Shown: positions 38,201 to 50,300 of the stretch, in pieces
How positions within the stretch are numbered: the first letter of the stretch is position 1
Layout: each line of letters begins with the position of its first letter
Source of the DNA: Lepisosteus oculatus
Lineage: Eukaryota > Chordata > Actinopteri > Semionotiformes > Lepisosteidae
DNA length: 64,000 nucleotides
Assembly: GCF_040954835.1 (NCBI RefSeq)
Contig: NC_090716.1
Location: forward strand, 12,027,275-12,091,274
Direction: 5' to 3'
Program-made: the position numbers and the translations under genes
The notes under the pieces: model-generated
What the model was told of the DNA's origin: nothing
Seen by the model: only the letters and a program-made list of their open reading frames with translations
The model's database searches: none

Positions 38201-39201
38201 ATCAAGACATTTCCATAAAGATCCGTAGTGCTTAAGTTGATCACTAATTACTTTCCTTACACTGCATTCTGAATTATACAAAAATAGTTTATTTAACTAT
38301 TCAAACTCTGCATGAGCAACAAACTGTATTAAGATGCATATGTAAAAACAACCACCTACATTTTAGAGCATGTGATAGCATGGTTTGTTGTTGGCGAGGA
38401 TGAACTCAGACATCCTGTCTTCTCTGACAGATTGAAGACCTGAATATGAAAGTGTTTGACCTGAAGGGTAAATTCAAGAAACCAGCTCTGCGTAAAGTGC
38501 GTATGTCAGCTGACGCTATGCTGCAGGCACTGCTAGGCTCCAAGCACAAGGTCTCCATGGATTTGAGAGCTAACCTGAAACAAGTGAAGAAAGAGGAGAA
38601 GGAAGTAAGTGCATTCTGGTTTGCTGAGCGGTGAAAATTAAGGTAGTGCAACATGGAACAGCACAAGAGTCAGGGACATCAGTAGCCAAAACATCTCACT
38701 GCCCAACATGAATGTGGCTTTAAAAGATAAGATTTTTATTGTCCCCTGAGGGAATTTTTTTATGGACACACAGCACTCTGAAGAGAAGAAAAGAAAAACA
38801 TTGCACATTATACTATTACAAAAAATAAGAAAAACATTGCACATGTACAGTGTAACACATAACAACATGTAACATTTATAACACATCGCAAAAACCACTC
38901 GATGTCGTGTTATTTCTTCCAATTCATACAGAAAAATACTTTTATGCAGTTTTACAAGTAATTCTGAACACGACTGCTGCGTTTTGGTCGATTGTACCTA
39001 ATAGAACTTTTTCGGTAGCAGTGTTGAGCAAGCTTTAGCCAGGAAAATGAGGCTCGTTCTCTCGGCCTTCTTTCTGACCTCTCTGTTGTTTCTGCCGCGC
39101 TCTTGCAGCAAGACCTGCGTGACGTCGGTGACTGGCGCAAGAACATCGAGGAGAAGGCTGGCATGGAAGGCAGGAAGAAGATGTTTGAGGCTGAGGCCTA
39201 A
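35300..39201 (+). CDS. tnni2: Troponin I, fast skeletal type (complete)
   Basis: Coding exons are 35300-35307, 36053-36089, 37379-37507, 37927-38016, 38431-38604 and 39109-39201, all GT/AG, giving 531 nt and a 176-aa protein. It is the inhibitory subunit of troponin, which blocks actomyosin ATPase until Ca2+-troponin C binds its switch helix. Residues 11-45 are the IT-arm helix that binds troponin C. Residues about 55-100 are the helix that forms a coiled coil with troponin T. The inhibitory and switch segments lie at about 100-131, with '[19 protein letters not shown]' then 'ALLGSKHKV'. The C-terminus '[20 protein letters not shown]' is the mobile actin-binding tail. Length, lack of the long cardiac N-terminal extension and the tail sequence point to the fast isoform. 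The ATG sits in a short exon (35275-35307), and only 8 coding bases precede the intron. The donor after exon 4 of the coding set is GTAATA, running straight into a TAA microsatellite. Confidence 0.95.
36576..36616 (+). mobile_element. SINE tail fragment in tnni2 intron
   Basis: A 41-bp piece of the L2-like tail of the second SINE family ('gaattcctaatgcaagaaat' onward, ending in 'aataaag') stands alone. It matches the inverted tail at 36674-36714 in 38 of 41 positions. Confidence 0.65.
36671..36946 (-). mobile_element. Full-length SINE, second family, minus strand
   Basis: Read on the minus strand it has the 'ggtggctctgtggctaagg' head, the 'gagcaaggcccttaacccc' block and the 'gatatgcgaaaagatgaatt' to 'aataaagtga' tail. 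It lies in the tnni2 intron between coding exons 2 and 3 and is the most complete of the family here together with 21112-21380. Confidence 0.8.
37121..37238 (-). mobile_element. SINE head fragment, minus strand
   Basis: Only the tRNA-like head and the 'gggcccctgagcaaggcc' block are present; the L2-like tail is missing. It sits 175 bp from the copy at 36671-36946 in the same orientation and in the same tnni2 intron, about 140 bp before the next exon. Confidence 0.75.
38018..38055 (+). repeat. (TAA)n microsatellite abutting a tnni2 splice donor
   Basis: TAA units begin at the second base of the intron, directly after the exon that ends at 38016, with one interruption. The donor therefore reads GTAATA, lacking the usual G at +5. 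Confidence 0.9.
38722..38895 (-). mobile_element. LINE/SINE 3' tail fragment in tnni2 last intron
   Basis: The segment 'tttttattgtcccctgaggg' is the reverse complement of the '...cctcaggggacaataaaaa' tail common to fish L2/Rex-type elements. It continues into a low-complexity stretch with two nearly identical 'aagaaaaacattgcacat' blocks. Assignment is by recall. Confidence 0.45.
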
Positions 39202-39503
39202 ACAGATCCTCAGTGGCTTGTTGTTTGTTTTTAAGACATGTCGTAGGTCAACAGTGCTCTCCATTATTTTTGTCTTAAACATATTCTCCCAGTCTGCATA
39301 TGGTGATGCTTTTCTGCTGGACTTTGTTAAGGGGACAAGCAAGAGGCTGATTTGGAATTTGCTGCCTGTAGCCGTTGTCTAACTTTGGGGGTCCCAAGTG
39401 TTGCCATAGCACTACCAAAACTCATCACCCTGGAAACCAGCTGTTGCGCAAAAATATATTTTGTTCAGAAATATATTTGAATGCCAAAAAAATGTCTTAT
39501 GTA

Positions 39504-39509
39504 AATAAA
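39504..39509 (+). terminator. Probable poly(A) signal of tnni2
   Basis: AATAAA lies about 300 nt after the troponin I stop, a usual 3' UTR length for this gene family. Confidence 0.5.
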
Positions 39510-39786
39510 TAATTTAAAGAAAGCTTTCATTTTTAAGCCTTTGTGACCAGAGATCTGTTATTGCCCTGGCTACCTCTGACACTTCACATACCTGCTCAGC
39601 ATCTTCAAATAAGTATTCATCATATGCTGCTATTTTATTTTAGTTTAACTTTACTTGTGTTGTCAAAATTAATTATTGGTGTTCAATCAGTATTAGCGTT
39701 TAAGCTTTCCTTTTAAATCTATACTGTCCAAAAATCCAGAAAAGAAGGAGAATTATAGTACGAATCCATTGTAAAATGGTATTCAC

Positions 39787-39836
39787 CATTTAGGAGTCTT
39801 GTCATTAATATACACATTTAGGAGTCTTGTCATTAA
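39787..39836 (+). repeat. Short direct duplication
   Basis: Two copies of a 22-bp sequence containing 'ggagtcttgtcattaa' lie at 39787-39808 and 39815-39836 with a period of 28 bp. They are identical, which suggests a recent local duplication. Confidence 0.85.
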
Positions 39837-40607
39837 AGAACACGTTTACACCTTGGAACCTGCCCTACATTGTAAAAATTCACTGTTTTTGTCTTTGATT
39901 AAATTAAAAAAAATAAGATCCAAAGGTCATGTTAAAACTAAATCAATCGATGGTATTGGCATTAAACAACTATGGTCATATTTCTTCTTATGTGTGAGGT
40001 AACACTAACACTAAAATCCTATAGGAAACCAAGAAGCACAATACAGCTTTCTGGATAATGTTAAGTTTCTATATAAAATGCCAAAAAATTACAACTGTAA
40101 CTGTCAAATCTTAAATCGCCAAAAATACCTGGATAGTATTTCACTGCAAGATTGGAGCTTTTAACAGCCATTTTCCTCTCATTAATGGACAATCCTTGAG
40201 TATGTTAACTGAGGACCCATAACCTTGAATTGCAGTTTTGTACTTTTCAGAATCACAGAAATATCAACATAATTTTAATTTCTGAATGTTAACACCTGGG
40301 TAACCCATAACTGGGTTAAATGTTCTAAAATATGTTCTCGGTTCTAAACACAAGGTTTTATACATGAAAAGCTAGTAGCAATATGAGACCTTGGGAAAAA
40401 CCAGGGAACACACAGAAAACTCATGCAAAATGTGCAATAGTAGTTGTAGATTCACTTATGTCTGGTAATGCACATCAAACAGAGAAGTACAGTATGTGGT
40501 TATCTCATAATAATTGCCAGTTTTGAACAATCTGTTATGAGGAATACAAAAAAGTCATTTAAAATCAATTTCATTTATTTAAATGTATCACCTAAAATAA
40601 AGTGTTG

Positions 40608-41268
40608 TGGGAGGTAGAGTGGTGCACTGGTTAATATTGTTACCTTGCAGTGCTGGGGCACTGGCTTCAATTTCCAGACCCGTGGTGCTACAAGATCTGA
40701 GTGGAGTTTGTGTGTTGTTCTTGTGACATACTGGCAGGTTAATTGGCTTCTGAAAAAAAAAAAAAGGTGTTTGTGTCTGGGTGTGCCCTCCGATGGACTG
40801 GGCCTGGTGTGTGTGTGTGTGGGTGTGTCTGGGTGTGCCCTGCGATGGACTGGGCCTGTTGTGTGTGTCTGGGTGTGCTCTGGGATGGACTGGGCCTGGT
40901 GTGTGTGTGTCTGGGTGTGCCCTGCGATGGACTGGGCCTGGTGTGTGTGTGTCTCGGTGTGCCCTGCGATGGACTGGGCCTGGTGTGTGTCTGGGTGTGC
41001 CCTGCGATGGACTGGGCCTGGTGTGTGTGTGTGTGTGTGTGTGTGTGCCCTGCGATGGACTGGGCCTGGTGTGTGTGTGTGCGCCCTGCGATGGACTGGG
41101 CCTGGTGTGTGTGTGTGTCTGGGTGTACCCTGCGATGGACTGGGCCTGGTGTGTGTGTGTGTGTCCTGTCCTGTCCTCTCCAGGCTGTGTCCTACTTTGC
41201 CTGCAAGGACAGGCTCCGACTCCCCTGCGACCCTATATTGGATAAAGCAGTTAGAAAATGGATGGATA
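40608..41268 (+). mobile_element. SINE of the first family, expanded internally
   Basis: The head 'gtggtgcactggttaat' and the block 'cagtgctggggcactggctt' match the SINE at 11527. The tail 'ggataaagcagttagaaaat' ends in 'ggatggat'. Between them the usual short 'cctgcgatggactgg' segment has grown into nine tandem copies, so the element is more than 650 bp instead of about 330. An A-run (40751-40764) precedes the array. Confidence 0.75.
40766..41165 (+). repeat. Minisatellite, nine copies of a 37-51 bp unit
   Basis: The unit is 'ccctgcgatggactgggcct' followed by a variable (GT)n and 'ctgggtgtg'. I count nine copies of the 'gatggactgggcct' core. Units vary in length through the (GT)n part. All three forward frames stay open across the array and read Cys/Val/Trp-rich repeats; these are not genes. 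Confidence 0.9.
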
Positions 41269-44200
41269 CAGTATGTGTCCAGTTAAATAACTGGTTATTT
41301 TACATTCTTTAGGTGGGGTTTGTCCAAACTAAATGCATCTTAGTAATTTGTTGATTTTTTTAACATAAAGTTTACATTTTTAATGACGAGTACATTACAC
41401 AACAAACACCATACAGCACAAGCCATAAACTACTGCTTAAACACAGCCTGAGTTTGCCATTATTTAAATCTTCTTATCTTTGATGTTAAGCTTTATGGTG
41501 TTAATACAGATATTACTGTGATACTAAGAAGACAAGTGCTAACTGATTATACATTCCGGTTATTTCAAAATGATACCGAAGGCTGATCTATATATTTGAT
41601 ACATAGGATTCAATCATACAGTAACCATCTGAGCAAACGTAATACTTAATAGATAATAGATACTTTTTTGGTTTCAATTAAGTCTACAGTATGTCAAAAT
41701 AATCCTAAAATAATTTACTCCACAGGTTTTTATGTGCTTTAAGAAACTGGAATTGAAGTATTCTGTTGTTAGACTTTTACTCTTCATGGTTATAGCTGAA
41801 TGAAGTGTTTTTCCAATGAAGCACCAGCTGGCTGTGGGAACTCTTGGCTGTCCTTCTATGGTTAGGATAGTCTCTGTTTCGAACATCCTTTCTCAGCCTT
41901 CAGTGAGTCAGTAATGTCTTTTGGTCTTAAGTTACTCCAAGGAGTTCAAATATAAGCCAGTAAAGAGATGACTTGCTAAGTATATCTGAAGAGCAGGGAT
42001 CCCAGTATGTAAGAAGGATGCCTTAGTGCTATCTTTGGAGTGACTGGCTAAACTGGATACCATTCAAGGCAGATCAGTGTTAAATTAGGAAGGACAGACT
42101 GCTATTAGATATTCTGTAATCATTTGTGGGAAAGAAGATAATTAATCTGAATTGTGGCGCATGTCTTTTGGATTTACTATGAACGATGAACAATAAAAAC
42201 AAAAATTAGAATTATCATATGCATCCTGTCACGTATGGGGAAAGTTTATTTTGGTACAACTGAATTGCTGTAGAGTTCAAGAAACAATGGAGGTGACAAT
42301 GTTGGGTGAATAATGCTATTCAGCGCTACTAATTGTATTTACAAAGAAGTTACCAAATACTTCTGAAGGGTAGCACTGAAGTTTCCTGGAATGGAAATAC
42401 AAATGAGAAAACATTCTGTGTATCAGAAATATTGAACTTTTTAGGAAGGTTTTAAAGGTGTCTAAAGGAAGATTTTGGAATATTTATTGTTTTAGGTTAT
42501 AATCCTTGAGCCTATCTGTTTAGCACCTCTGTGATGAAAGCGTTTTCACTATATAACTTAAATATAGCTGAAGACTGTCAGGAGCTGGTTTTACACGAGG
42601 AGCTGATATATTCTACAGCTTGTCCACATCTGGAGACTGAAAGAATCTGTTTCAACAAAAAAGCCCAAAATGAATGTTTTTCATTAAAGTCATGATTAGT
42701 TGGAAGTTTCTGACTTCTTAGGGGAAATTAAAATAATAAAAAATGTAACTGCCTGCTACCTAATGGAAAGGAAAGCTGAAATGAATACATTTGTTAGCAT
42801 TTATCCGGTGCAGTGAAGGTTATTAAGACAATGTATGAGAAAAAGACAAAATGACAAAAACAGGATCTTTGTTTTAAAGTTAATAAGACTGTTAGATCTA
42901 GATTTGTAATTTATCTCCACATGGGATTCTGAAAGCCACATTTTTGGAAAGCTTGTTTTTAGTGTGATATAGGGTCATACGTACAGAGAACATTCCTATT
43001 TAGTTAATCTAATCACAGGAGGCTTCATCTGTTGAAAAAAGCATTCAAAGGATTATTTTTATAAGAATTTATTGTACATTTGTTACCTAATGTGGTTATC
43101 TTACCTCATGCGAATTTCAGCCCTGAATGAATGAACAGTCTTTGAAATTCAAATCATGAAAGCAAACCCATGGATCTTCAAAGTAATTTACATTTGTACA
43201 GGGTTTAAGTGAGCTCTGCTTTGCATTATAATACATAACACTCCCAGGCTAGAAAAGACACAAACCAGAGCTGCCAGAGCTGCCAGAATAGGAGCCTCAT
43301 ACCTCCTATTCCAAGAGATAGAATTTGTCTAGTGGGAGCGCCAGTACTTCACTGTTGCTGAATCTGTAACACTGTGTGAAGAACCATGGGTGACAATATG
43401 TCAGCCTGACATAATCCTGACTAAATAAGATTCCACACATTTCCATACCTAAACCACATCTCTCCATTCTGACTAGAGTCACATGTGCACTCTTACAGTC
43501 TAAAACTACAGCCTTACTAAGAATTCAACCCGTCTTTGTTGGACCATGAACCAAGGCTTTGCATTATTATTTCAAAATGGGTAGCGACAAGTATACATGG
43601 CCTGAAGTATTTGTGCAACTCATGAATTCTTAATTTGGATGGGGTATTGCTGCACTTTAGCCTTTATCAGTGATTAAGTGGAATTCATTGAGTTTGCATG
43701 CTCTCCTGCATTCACATGGAGCTCTAACAGGGGTAGAGGGAAGGAGATAGAAAATATGTGCACAGAGTTGTGTACAGCAAGGCAGTAATTATACGTAAGG
43801 GAGTTGAAGTGCAACATTTGAGTTCCTTCAGAATGTCTGTTAAGTAACATACTTTCACTTGAGACAACAACATCTAAGAATTGAATGCTTTGGGAATGTT
43901 TGGAATACTTGGTGAGATAATTAGGCTTAACTTAATTGGTTAATGGGCAGCCTCCAGGTCACAGAAAGAGGAGGCTTGGTGATTGTGAGGATGGTGATTA
44001 CAGTAGGTACATCTGTGTGAGACTGACTTCATTGTCATTGTTATCCCTCCTGAAATTCAGTTAATAACCTCTGTATAGCCTCACCTCTTACCCTGTTCTC
44101 TGGAATACCATAACCCTTGCCAGGAATAAGCAGCTTTCTGATAATGGATGATTCAATGGAAGTATTATTATTATTTCATGCCAAAATAAAGCATTTCCAG

Positions 44201-46919
44201 ATACTGTGTTCAAGTTAGAAAGTTATGGCCGTCTTGGAATATGCTAAGAGAGGTGTAGGAGGGACTGAATGTCTTAAGTGTTTAACGGAGGAGGTTACAA
44301 GGAAATTGATTTGATGCCATCATAATTTAAATCCCGGGATCAACCTAAATCAGTGTATAAATGTGTAGGGTTATTAACCTGATATTCAGCCTTTGTTATG
44401 ACTGTGAAGAGTGTTTCTATAAACTATGACTTCTCATTATTCTCATTATGATGATACCAGGAAAACATTGCAACTTTGTTATTTCAACCCTTACAATTCC
44501 ATGGGTGAAATTGTACTTTTATTCATGTTTTGTTTGCTAAATATTTCAGTTTAGGCCATATGTTAAATTCCTAAAAGTACTCTTTTTCAAATTCCCTGCC
44601 TTGGACATTACATTACCTTACAAGGTCTACACTGTATATTTTAGTGGCTTTTAAATAGCTAATGTGCTTCCTGAAAACGTGTTCACTTTCACCGATAGCA
44701 ATGCCTAATAATTGTTTAGGGCCTGAGAATGTCAGACTGTTTGAAAGACACATATTGAACTGGAATTTCAAAATACCCAAGGGAGTCTGAGTTCTCACAG
44801 AAAAGTTGTGTCTTAACTCTTTGTGTTCTATAGTTCTTTTGGAAAGTTCTTTCACCATTTTTGAAAATATTCCAGTTCATTTTCCCTCAAAGCCTTGGAT
44901 GTGGTAGTATTAATTCCAGTAAGTATCATACCACACATTGCTTCAAAATGAATAGTTATTTCTTATATGTAGTATAGGAAATGTGCAAATGTGTTTCTAA
45001 GATGGAAAACACCTACATAACAGTGATAATTTGATTTCTTAACGATGATAACGTGATGTTCTGAAGAATGAAACATTACGGTATATTGTGCTTTTCATTA
45101 CATCTGTGAAAACATACAGATGCATCATCAAGAACTTCCAATTTTTTTACTTTATTTGGAAAACTTTAAATAGTAAACTTAGAGGTATTCTGTCATAACT
45201 CCACAGATGGTAGCTTTCAATGATAAGCTCCTTTTCCTAATGGTACAGAAATCTCAGGAAGTACTGCCTTTATTATCTTTATCCACTCTGTTTTGGCATC
45301 CTATGTGCGTGTAAGTATGCAATAAGAGTAAAGTCCTTTTCAGACCTCAGGGACATAGCTGGCCCTAGAATTTGAAAACTACTTCACCGATTTATGGCAC
45401 TGTCATTTTTCTGTGTTCATATGAACTAAAATGACACATTTTGAATTTTATGGATGTTGCTGTCCCATAGATCATACAGACAAAACAGATATGCAGATTG
45501 GTGAAAATGACATTTAAAACTGGTCGAACTTCTTAAAGAGATCTTGTTAAATCCGCTGTGTGCAAAATTCCTAGTTGATTAAAGCCTAACTTGCAAAAAA
45601 GTACTTTTTAAATAATGGTGAGAGAGCTGTGGCCTACATTGCTTGCTATGTTGAAGTCGGTTTTCTAGCTGTGGCTTTAGTAATCAGCATACATTTTAAA
45701 AATATATTGTTTATGAGAAGTGAAAAGTTTGATACGTTGTGTTAGTAATGGAAAGATACCATAGCAACCCTATAGGAACACGGAATGTAGAATATTCTTC
45801 CTAAACTTCCTCATGGAACCATTAGGGGGCACCTTTGCTTAGTTCCCTTCTCACAGAATGTCCCAGCTTATCAAATACAAAAAAGTCTGTAGGTATTATA
45901 CAAAATAATACCATCCAATTATTGTTTACCAATATATTAATTGAACAAAACCCAAGTCAAAATGGTTTCATTTGACACAGAACACCAACCGTTTAGAGTT
46001 ATATAACCTAAAAACCAACCAGATTGTTGGTATGAGCAAAAAAAAAACAATATAATCAAATTATACTGTACAGATACAGTAGTAGTATTTATTAATATTT
46101 TCAGATTGGACCTATACTAAAGTGACCTTTACAAGAAAACCATAATGTCTAATAGTTCACTTGTACACACTGTATTTGTAATTATAATTTCTTATCTTCT
46201 TTCAAATAGTGGGGGGAAGCCACAGTGACGACAACCCTGTACCCCTGAATGAGTAAGAATTGAATTTAATCATAGTCATAGAACAAATGTGGTCCTCAGA
46301 TGCAGATGAAACATGCTGAAAACAACTACCACACTACTCGGTGTGGTTAGGGCTTTCAATACCACGGCACAAACCATTTATCAGAGCAGGCTGACCTTTA
46401 TTTCATGTACTGTATCTAAGAATTATAGAACTTGCAAATGATTGAAGCTGGAGATTCAGCACGTTGGATTCATTCTTCAGACGCGAGTTCTTTTTTTTCC
46501 GATTTAGCAAATCCAATTTTACACGCCTCCTGTGGTGTTCTCTTCTTTCTGACATCGCACAGTAAACTGCCTGCTAGTACTGCAGCCCACATGCTTGTGT
46601 TAGGTGCTGCTCGGGTTAAATTTCCATCCACCAGGATTGCTATGCTTTTCAACCTGGCTGTCAGATCATCTGCTTCATGTCTGTCTGCTGTGTTTCGCCC
46701 CAGGGGACAGTGGGCTTCAGTGTTGAAAGAATACTCTCTTTAGGTTTTGTACCTATACCACCAAACTGCTTAAGTGCTTAACAACTGCTCAGTTATAGTT
46801 ATTTAGAATTGATTGATTGTGAAAACAACAAAAAAAAGGCCATCGCTTGCTTCCACCTGTTGTACTGTTTTAAATGAAAACTAGTAAAACTAGAGCTTTT
46901 AGTCTATGCAGTTCTGTAC

Positions 46920-47356
46920 TGTCACGACCGCCAACCTGCCCAGACTGGCCCCCAAGAGAGCTGACCAGTGCCTGCAGCGGGGCGATGATAACAAGGGCCG
47001 CCGCACGTGTTAACTCAGCACCTGACACCCTACCGTGCGGCAGGCTGCAATATTTAAGCCATTCAAAGGCGCCTCTTGCTGCTCGGTAGTGAGTCTGCTC
47101 TTTTAGAGCTCTACCTGGTGTTTATTCTGTACCTCGCATTCTTCTGGGTTCTGGACTTCCGTTTAGCCTTTCGACTTTGGACCTCGCCTCTCGTTTCGGG
47201 TTGTTTGCCGCTATTTGTACTTCCTGGATTTCGAACCACCTTTCTCCTTTTGACCACGGACTCGCCTTACATACCGGATTGTTCGCCTGCCTCGACACCT
47301 ACTTACTCCTGCGTCTGCACAGGATCCCCATATCTCTTCATTGGGGATTCGTTACA
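46920..47356 (+). mobile_element. Solo LTR of a Ty3/gypsy-type retrotransposon
   Basis: The 437-bp element begins TGTCACGACC and ends ATTCGTTACA, the 5'-TG...CA-3' structure of LTRs. An exact 5-bp target duplication TGTAC flanks it (46915-46919 and 47357-47361). It is GC-richer than its surroundings and has a TATTTAA box near 47050. No internal gag/pol sequence or second LTR is present, so it is the product of LTR-LTR recombination. Orientation follows the TATA-like box and is provisional. Open frames across it (46874-47089, 47076-47423) are incidental. Confidence 0.85.
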
Positions 47357-50300
47357 TGTACTGCAGAATATACACCAAGAATCATGTGATCATGTCTCTT
47401 TGTGCTACAATTACATATGCTGAGAACTACTGAATATCTGAAGTACACTCAAAGAAAAACAATTGCTTGTTTCCTTTGTTGTCATGTTAGCTCCATGGTG
47501 GTCTTCCTTCTTTAATCAGTTCAATCACTGATTTGGCAAAAGGGAGTTTGACACACATCTGTAATGTACAGTACACAGATGTTACAAAATATGGCTTTCA
47601 TTTTCTTTTCCCCCCCAAGTATACCACAAAACCCCAGTGTTCAATGTCAAAAATTTTCAAGTTTTGGAATAGTGAGGAACCTGACTGTTGTATAACAGAA
47701 TTCACATTGAGTACAGACTGTAGCTTCTTCCATGTAACTCCAATATGAATAGTAGGCAATTGTCTCAAGGCATTTCGACAACATCTTCTCTGTAGTCTAA
47801 GAACATAACAAATGTAGGTTTTGGATGTGTACATGCCTCATTGACAGACAAAACAAAAAATGTATCTTCTAGGAATCGATGGAAATCCTGATGTGTGAAA
47901 TGTATTTTAGTGACATTTTATATTGTTCACAAATCTTAAATTGATTTGAGTTTACCTCCGTTAGATCCTAGTCAATGTGCTAGAGGGATAAAGTATTCAG
48001 AGAGTATTGGTATTGGTGTGACTCACCTAGCTGAGGGAATGGCAGCCCAGCTGTGAGGATAAGGCTAGGGACCTTATCTTTAGTATTGACCCCATATCAG
48101 TATTGCAAGGAGTGAGCTAGGGCACCTGCTGCAGGAGAGAGTTAGAGACAAACATGAAAGGGAGTCCTGGGTGTGAGACTTATACATATGCTAACTGTAT
48201 ACGTACAGTACTGTATGCACGCGTACATATGCAAGTGGAAGTGTGCTAGATTGGGATCTAACATTCCTCCTAAAATTCTGTTTAAAACTCCATATTGAAT
48301 GGTCAAATATTTTAAGCATCAAAGAAAAGCCATAAGCATTACCATGGAATTTGTCTGCATTTGTTGCCCTGTGTGTAAATGACTCATATTCTTTGAAACA
48401 AAAGCGGTCAGGACCCTTTGAAGACCCTATTGGGGAGTTACTTGTGAGGTACTATGTTTTTGCGTTTTGATTTTATTTTGTTCTATTTATGGAGTGATAG
48501 TGTAGTATAGTGGTGAACTGTCTTGTGTTTAAGAAATTCTTTTTTTGTCTTGGTTTAGACTTTGAAAGAAATAGGCTCCTAAACTGACCCAAATTGACTA
48601 TTTCTTGCTCTTGCACAGCTGTGTGGAAATAAAGTGGACAGAAGTAAAGGTAGCATTAAGGGCATTAAGGGGAATTAATTGACCACATCAGTTAATAAAT
48701 AGGTTGTTATAAACATACTGACAGTCTCCATTAAATCAATGTAACAACTCCTGCAAATATTATTTGCATCCCCAATGCCAGATGTTGAAAGTGTTTTGTT
48801 ACAATTTACAGTTACAGAAAATTCATTCAGATTTTTAACTTTACTCTCATCTTGTTCATATGGTGGTATGTCATGATATGCCGAGTTCTTCTGTATCACC
48901 TTTCAGGCCACTTCAAACAACTTTGCCCAGTGAAATGTATGAAACAGCACTGAAAAATTACATCATGGTGCTGGTAGCTATGAAACACCAGCTACTGTAC
49001 TTGAGCTTGTTCCCTTATGTGTTTACAATTTTTCCTGTGTCTTTTTGCACTCACTTTCAGCATGCCTCATGAATTTTTATAGAGGGTTTGGTGTAGTACT
49101 CTGTATGTACAGTATGCGCACAAAAACCCTCTGGCTCCCAATGTTATTGCGAGTAGCAATTGTATTTTAATAAGCTGCAATGTATGCCAGCGAACACATT
49201 TGGGAAGGGCAATAAACAGCAGAAAAGATGCAATTTGACAGAACATGCACGGGTAACTGAAGGGTAGAAATATTGATGATCCTTGTTTGACCTTGTAGGC
49301 ACGTTAAACACTGTACTGTCAGCAAAACATTTAAGTCATGGCACTGAACGGGAGCTTTATTAGAAGTCAGAACGAGTTTAATTTAAAATATACAGGAACA
49401 AATAATCAATTCAGTTTCTTGCACTCTAAAAAACAGCTCTCTGGAATTCACAAGGCACCAGGACAATTCTGCTCCTTCTCAGGCCAAATAAATGATTTTA
49501 GCAAAACCTTTATCACAGACTGAAGAAAAACAATAATTAGTCATAGTTTAATGTGTACTGCAATTACACTCTAAAGGCATTTTCCAGAATCTAAAAGAGT
49601 TTTGGTGGCCAAACCAAACATAAGCAAGCTCAGTCCTAAGGAACAGTAATGGACAAGGCGTCTAAGAGAACAGGAATTGACTGATGGGAAGATTAATTTC
49701 AGATGTGGGTGACTTTAAGGGGGAAATAGAAACTTGATATTTTTCCACAAGAGACTTACATTATTATTGCCCAGCCTCCAGTTTTAATCTCTGATGTCCA
49801 AAAGGGTTGTGCGTCTGGTACAAATCATTATATTTCACATTGATATGAGTGAGTGATTCCTGATTCCTGGTCTCAATAAAACACATGCATTGTATTCTGT
49901 GCTACCTTACCGAAATGTAAGAGAAAATTGCCCGAATGAGTAGCGACAGTCCTTCAATAGTCCTGTGTTGTAGAAGCCTCTTACACCCTAAATGTAAATT
50001 TTCTTTCCATGTGATTTTTTAAAATATCTTCCAAAAGTGAAATAAAAGTGAAACTATGACCATAAAGAATTACAGATATGTATTTTAAAGAAATATATAA
50101 CCATACTCAATTACTCATGCTCAAAGTTTGAGCTGAAGAGGGTGTTGTGGAATAGACCCCTTCTGAAAAAAAATCAGGAATCAGGAAGTGGTCCTGTTTA
50201 TAAACAAATAGATAAGATAGATAAATGTTCCTGTTACAGCTTCAGTGAAGATGTCCTGTAGCTTCCCATTATGATAAAGGGAGTGGGTGTTGTAGATTTC

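Noticed and set aside
40645-41312. Three overlapping Cys/Val/Trp-rich open frames of 154-213 codons
   Set aside because: They read the same (GT)n-containing minisatellite in three frames; an open frame here only reflects a stop-free repeat.
46874-47423. Open frames of 70-115 codons across the LTR
   Set aside because: They cross the LTR boundary or lie wholly within the LTR, and have no retroviral or other domain.
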